A stretch of 64,000 nucleotides of DNA from Diphasiastrum complanatum (lineage: Eukaryota; Streptophyta; Lycopodiopsida; Lycopodiales; Lycopodiaceae): NCBI GenBank assembly GCA_029204225.1, contig CM055102.1, forward strand, positions 35,520,585 to 35,584,584, written 5' to 3'. Below are positions 58,936-64,000 of the stretch, in pieces (the stretch's first letter is position 1; the number at the start of each line of letters is the position of its first letter). The translations under genes and the position numbers were made by a program. The notes under the pieces were generated by a model, which was not told the DNA's origin, did not search any database, and worked only from the letters and a program-made list of their open reading frames with translations.

Positions 58936-59554
58936 TGTAATAGGTCCTAACACCACAGTAGGGCAAACACTAACTGATCCACCCAACCTTGCCTACTCCC
59001 TGATATAGAGTAAGCCCTTCCTAGCCCAGTGTGAGGACTGGTAGCATGCAACTGCCAAGTGTCGGCCACGTGGCACTGACGTGGTCGACTGCACGTCGGG
59101 ACCCAACTGGGGGCCCTATCCTGCTGACAGGGTCCCTAGGCTGTGTTAGGCCCGCCATGGCTATGGACCGTGCTGGGGCACACTACTCACACTGTCTTGC
59201 CCTGTTGGTCATGTACACTGGACACGACCCTGACTGTGGTATCTGACCTATCTGTGTTCCCTAGGGTTCGGCACTGGTTACGAGCTCGTAACACTCCTGA
59301 TACCAAGTGTGCCCCAGCACGGTCCATAGCCATGGCGGGCCTAACACAGCCTAGGGACCCTGTCAGCAGGATAGGGCCCCCAGTTGGGTCCCGACGTGCA
59401 GTCGACCACGTCAGTGCCACGTGGCCGACACTTGGCAGTTGCATGCTACCAGTCCTCACACTGGGCTAGGAGGGGCTTACTCTATATCAGGGAGTAGGCA
59501 AGGTTGGGTGGATCAGTTAGTGTTTGCCCTACTGTGGTGTTAGGACCTATTACA
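58936..59554 (+). repeat. TE19 gypsy 5' LTR, palindromic (619 bp)
   Basis: It starts TGTAATAGG, ends CCTATTACA and is followed by a primer site. The left arm 58936-59183 is the reverse complement of the right arm 59307-59554 (248 bp each); I see one mismatch, in the AAGCCC(T/C)TCC block. The spacer 59184-59306 holds a perfect 16-bp palindrome GTTACGAGCTCGTAAC at 59277-59292. The inverted match stops exactly at the LTR ends: the right side continues into the primer site, the left into unrelated DNA. The arms are more GC-rich than the surroundings. Confidence 0.9.
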
Positions 59555-59568
59555 CTGGTATCAGAGCC
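59555..59568 (+). other. TE19 primer binding site (tRNA-Met type)
   Basis: CTGGTATCAGAGCC directly after the LTR end CA. Its place fixes the LTR boundary. Confidence 0.9.
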
Positions 59569-60325
59569 ATCTCCTTCTATGGGAGCTCAGTTTCAGCAGG
59601 GGAGAAATCCATCAGAGTGCATAACAACTATGGTTAATATGCAAAGATAGATAGAGAAGGGTCAGCGCTGGAGAACCAGCTATCTATGGTGGAAATCTCC
59701 GTAGGATTACTTGTTTTTACAGTAAAATTTGGATCAGCTTTCTAGGCCAGGTCCAGGGCTGCCAATCAGGGTTTAAACTTCGATTTTGGAGTGGAAATTC
59801 CGGATTTTGGAGCGTTTTCAAGTCAGGAAGTTTGATGCAGACCAGCGCTGTCAGAGCAGCCTCCTTCCTTGAGTTTTGAGTGGAAATCAGTGACAAATTG
59901 AGCAAGATTTGAAGCGGATTTCTACAGCAGGTCCAACGCTGGACAGTAGGGGATAAATTTTAGAATTTATCCTTGCATTTCAAAGGTTTTCTAGAAGTCT
60001 GAGCTTCAGACTTGCTTGTCACAGACCAGCGACCTACCAGCTGAGGTCAAATCAGAGATTCAAGCGGATTTTTTAGTCTAAATGTGGACAAATTGAGATG
60101 TTGTCAGACCAGCGAGGGGGGATAGCAAAAGTTTCAGATCTTGTTGCACATTTTCCAACCTCAAATCAGATTGAGAAAGAAGTTGAGAAGGGCTTTTCTG
60201 TATTCTCTCTGTGGAAGTACAGTTCTCAGAAAGAGCTAAGTTTCTTTTCCCTTGTACAGTTGTAAATTAGTCTTTTAGACTTTTTTTCCTTCAGAAGTTA
60301 AGGTAGCTCTCTTTCAGTTCCGAAG
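59569..60325 (+). other. TE19 leader with spaced CAGCGCTG words
   Basis: Non-coding leader. The palindromic word CAGCGCTG or a near form (CCAACGCTGG, CAGACCAGCG) comes back at about 59663, 59843, 59927, 60024 and 60110, each in an ACCAGC-like setting, as if the leader grew by degenerate repeats of 80-100 bp. Confidence 0.55.
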
Positions 60326-61419
60326 ATGACCACTCCTCAGGGACCTGATCAACCCCCGGAGAGAGGCTTCGACGAACTTGAAACAGAAGCCTTGGCTTAT
60401 AGAAAAGGGAAGGAACCCATGGAAGTAGAAGAACAGGAACAGTTCGCTGAAGAACTCGACGAACTGGTTACCAAGGAGCAATTCTTCCAACTGGTAACAG
60501 AAGTGGATGAACTGAAGCTGGCATTAGCCAATTTCAAGTCCAGTGTGGACGACTCGTTCGCTGAACTCAAAAACTTGATTTTGAGCTCCGCGAAAGGAAG
60601 CCTTCCCTCCACTTCTCAGTTATCCCCTTCTCCACTTCCATCAGTTTCGGGTGAGACTTTACGGTCTCACCCCAGTGTTTTTAAAGATTAAAGCCTCCTA
60701 CTTTTAATGGGGAAGAGAAGGATAGAAATGCAGATATTCTACAAACCTTCCTCAGCAAATGGAAGAACATTCATGCTCTTAAACAGACCCCTGACCATTT
60801 GCAAGCAATTGAGGCCAGTCTTTCCTTAGGGCCTATGGCCTATAAGTAGTGGTTAAATCTCCAGGAGACTGGGCAGACTCCCCGGTCATGGAAAGATTTT
60901 GAAGAAGCTTTCCTAAGAGAATTTCTACCAGAAAATGAACTGGATAGAGCCTGGGAAGCCTGGGAAAGAACAGTAATGGATAAATCCCTCATCCAATATA
61001 TCTCGCAGTATCGAGAAGCAATTTTAAAGATTAAAAATATGGATGACTATCAGAAAATCAGGGGATTTGTCCGTGGCCTCAAAGATGAATATAAAGTAGA
61101 GGTCCAGAGAAACTCGCCTACTACCCTTGAGCAAGCTCTCAGATATGCTCAAATCTATGATGATTCAGTGGGTAGGAAGAGAGCGAGACAGCAACCACTT
61201 TCTGAGCAGCTTCCTCAGAAAGACTTTCAATTTAAAAAGAAATTTTTAAAAAGAAAGAAAGAAGATAAATTTAAAGGTGAAGCTCCTCAGAAATGCCCTT
61301 CACTCATACAGCCCTTAAAACCAGATGATTTTGAGAAAGCCAAACAAGAACGTTTGTGCTTTGTGTGTATGGGCAAGGGACACACAGTCAGACAGTGTCT
61401 CAAGGGGCCTTTCACTTAA
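60326..61419 (+). pseudogene. TE19 gypsy gag (frameshift and stops)
   Basis: ATG at 60326 opens a 121-codon frame with an acidic, coiled-coil-like part (EELDELVTKEQFFQLVTEVDE). One base is missing near 60688, after which the gag continues at KPPTFNGEEKDRN. A TAG at 60847-60849 stands where Gln is likely. From there to 61419 the frame is open: FLREFLPENELDRAWEAWE (retrotransposon gag domain), IRGFVRGLKDEYKVEVQ, a lysine-rich stretch and a zinc knuckle CFVCMGKGHTVRQC. A TAA at 61417-61419 separates gag from pol, which continues in the same frame. Confidence 0.87.
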
Positions 61420-64000
61420 AAAGATAAAAAAGATAAAAAACAAGTTCATCTTGTTCAGACTGTATGTTTCCCCAGTGACTCGGCAGCTTCCGAGATCAAA
61501 GTGTATCATGAAGATCATGAACACTATTGCCAGCTGACCTCTGCAATGCTAGCGAGACCCTTCAGCTTTGGGCCGCATGACCTAGTACGTATGCATGGGA
61601 AAGTTGGTAACCAGTCAGTAAGAGTCATGGTTGATGATGGGGCAACCCATAATTTCATCAACCACACCCTGGTTAAAAAGCTTAAACTACCAGAGGTACC
61701 TAGTCAGCATAGGTACATAGTTTCATTAGCTAAGGGTGAAGATAAAAAAATATGGGAAACTATGGTAAGTAAGTTAAATCTTGGTATTCAGGGGTACCAA
61801 GATGAAATAAACTTTCAGATAATGCACCTGGATCGAACAAACATTGTTCTCGGGAGAGATTGGCTCTACAGTTTAGGACCTTCCCTCCACAGAAACTATC
61901 AGGAGAACACCCTCAGCTTTCAGCATAAAGGCCGAGAGATCCAGTTGCATGGGGAGCATGATGTTCCCAACAGCCCTATGGTCTGCAGTTCAAAGCTCTG
62001 TCAGCTAATCGGAGACAAAGACCATCAGGTATTCTTATGTGACTTTCAGTTTATTCCTGAAGTTTCTATTTCCAGTTCTATTCAGCAGAAAATCAGTAAA
62101 TTAGAAACTTTATTGTCTAAATTTAAAGATGTTTTTCCTGAAGATTTGCCACATGGTTTACCACCTAGCAGAGAGGTAGATCATGTAATAAACCTAGTAC
62201 CAGGTACAGCACCTGTTTCTAAACCTCCGTATCGGGTCAGCCGAACAGAGGATGAAGAAATAACTAGGCAGTTAACAGACTATCTTGGGAAAGGCCAAAT
62301 TCAGACCAGTAGTTCACCATGGGCCTCACCAGTCCTATTGGTGAAAAAGAAGGAGGGGTCTATGCGTCTTTGCGTAGATTACAGAGCCCTCAATAAAGTC
62401 ACAACTAAGAATAAATACCCTATGCCTCGGGCAGACGAGTTGTTTGATCAACTCGACGGGGCTAAGTTTTTCAGCAAAATAGACCTCAGATCGGGATATC
62501 ATCAAGTCCGTATAAAATCAGAAGATGTCTCGAAAACAGCTTTTAGGACTCGTCACGGTCATTATGAGTTTAAGGTGATGCCATTTGGGCTCACAAATGC
62601 TCCAGCTACCTTTATGACCTTGATGAACAATGTCCTTAGACCATACTTGGGTAAGTTTGTAGTCGTATTTTTAGATGACATCCTCGTCTACAGCAAAACG
62701 AGGAAGGAGCATCTAAAACACCTCAGAAAGGTGTTTCGACTGCTCAGAAAGCATAAGCTTTATGCTAAACAATCCAAGTGTGAATTCTTCGTTGAAGAAG
62801 TAGCATATTTGGGTCACATTATCTCTTCAGATGGGATTAAGATGGACTCAAATAAGGTTAAAGCCATACTCAGTTGGCTGAGACCTCAGAATATTTTGGA
62901 ACTTCAAATCTTTCTTGGTCTGGCGGGATATTACAGACGATTTGTCAAGGAATATGCTCAGATAGCAGTCCCTATGACAAATCTTCTTAAGGGGAAGGGA
63001 AAGGAGTTCATTTGGGAGTCCGCACAACAGGAGAGCTTTGATGCTCTCAAAACAGCCTTAGCTACAGCACCAGTCTTAAAGGTCGTCGACCCCAATCAGC
63101 CATTTGTGGTCGAAACAGATGCTAGCGACTTTGTAGTAGGCGCTGTGCTAACTCAGGGTGGACGACCAGTTGCGTTCGAGAGTAAAAAACTCGAGCCAGC
63201 TCAGACTAGGTACAGTGCCTATGAAAAGGAACTCTTTTCTATAGTCCATGCCCTTAAGACTTGGAGGCATTATTTGTATGGTGCCAACTTTGAGGTCCTG
63301 ACAGACCATGAGAGTCTCAGATACCTTTGCAATCAACCTGAGCTTAGAGGTCGAAAAGCTCGTTGGGCAGAGTTGATGCAAGAGTTTGACATGTCTATCA
63401 GATATAGGCGTGGAAAATTCAATACAGTAGTAGATGCCCTTAGCAGAATGCCTATGATAAACGAGCTGAGTTTTACTCAGATTCGTAAATGCCAGCATGA
63501 TGCATTCTTCTCTATTATCTGGAACTCTGTCCAGAATAGACAGTTACAGACTCCAGAACCAGTTCCCGGGGCTGGTGCCAGTTCATCCAAGAATACGGCA
63601 GCTTCCGTTGAGGATGATGATGAGTCCAAGTATACGTCGTCAGATGACGTTGAGGATTCTGAGCCTGTATTACCCAAGCAAACCCCTGTGGTTGAGGGTC
63701 AGTTGACTCAAGGATTCAAATGGAAACAGTATTCCATTCAGGATGAGTACTTGCTCTATAGAGATAGAGTATGTGTCCCCAATTCAGAGGATTATAGGCA
63801 GCAGGTCCTATATGAATGTCATGACAATCCTAGCGCGGGACACCCAGGCATACAGAAGACCTATGAGCTTCTTCGTAGGCAATTTTTCTGGTCCAGTATG
63901 AAAAAGGACGTCCACCAGTATGTAACCAGTTGCCAGAAATGTCAAGTAAATAAAGCAGAGCGTTTAAAGGCAGGAGGGTTGTTGCATCCCTTAGAAATAC
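61420..64000 (+). CDS. TE19 gypsy pol: protease, RT, RNase H, integrase (runs off the window)
   Basis: Open for 860 codons with no stop. Protease: [12 protein letters not shown] (61627-61662; Asp-Asp-Gly where Asp-Ser/Thr-Gly is usual) and [58 protein letters not shown] and the catalytic [12 protein letters not shown] at about 62662-62697. RNase [45 protein letters not shown], and VVDALSR at its end. Integrase starts after an acidic linker (63595-63665): [10 protein letters not shown], then [12 protein letters not shown], which gives the HHCC zinc site. The catalytic core lies past the window end. RT before integrase makes it Ty3/gypsy. The lack of lesions suggests recent activity of this lineage. 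Confidence 0.93.

Noticed and set aside
59031-59459. Two frames, one on each strand, starting with the same peptide
   Set aside because: They are the same DNA read from the two arms of the palindromic LTR, not two genes.

Overview
This is a stretch of land-plant nuclear DNA that is almost entirely transposable element. Three observations support that: GT-AG introns, one nuclear gene for a chloroplast-targeted protein (YCF54/LCAA), and dense, decayed Ty1/copia and Ty3/gypsy LTR retrotransposons with tRNA-Met or tRNA-Asp type primer binding sites, plus one CACTA (En/Spm) remnant. The high repeat load, the TE-filled introns and the mix of lineages fit a large plant genome. The sequence alone does not let me say whether it is an angiosperm, gymnosperm or fern.

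Layout, left to right. 1-6.7 kb: a minus-strand copia element (TE1) whose right LTR also carries the end of a second copy, so it was once a tandem array; a tRNA-Asp-primed LTR (TE2) with (CT)n(CA)n microsatellites sits inside it. 6.7-10.5 kb: unassigned DNA, a CACTA transposase remnant with a recognisable intron, and a tRNA-Asp-type LTR with leader. 10.5-13.6 kb: two copia fragments meeting tail-inward on opposite strands. 13.6-23.5 kb: a plus-strand copia element (TE7) with a second copia element (TE8, 15871-20413) nested in its integrase gene, flanked by a target-site duplication. 23.5-26.05 kb: a scrambled gypsy fragment. 26-28.7 kb: an LTR, a primer binding site and a non-coding internal region.

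28.7-35.7 kb is the only host gene I can support: YCF54/LCAA on the minus strand, three exons (35343-35047, 31776-31550, 29593-29410) whose junctions keep one 235-codon frame. The product is a plastid protein needed by the Mg-protoporphyrin monomethyl ester cyclase of chlorophyll synthesis. Its 3.3-kb first intron holds copia and gypsy remnants. Upstream there are small ORFs, one of which could be an alternative transit-peptide exon.

36-42 kb is a mosaic of short copia pieces on alternating strands, including a 441-codon open RT-RNase H block. 42.4-47.7 kb is a copia element (TE15) with both LTRs and a tandem duplication of its polypurine tract region. 47.7-55.3 kb holds a minus copia element (TE16) with a solo LTR in its integrase domain, a copia element of the TE15 lineage (TE17), and two copies of one LTR family facing each other. 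55.3-58.9 kb is LTR debris, a long (GA)n tract and a copia gag.

58.9-64 kb is the most striking part: a gypsy element (TE19) that runs off the window. Its LTR (58936-59554) is almost wholly a palindrome, two 248-bp arms with one mismatch around a 123-bp spacer. Its pol frame is open for 860 codons to the window edge, while its gag has a frameshift and stops.
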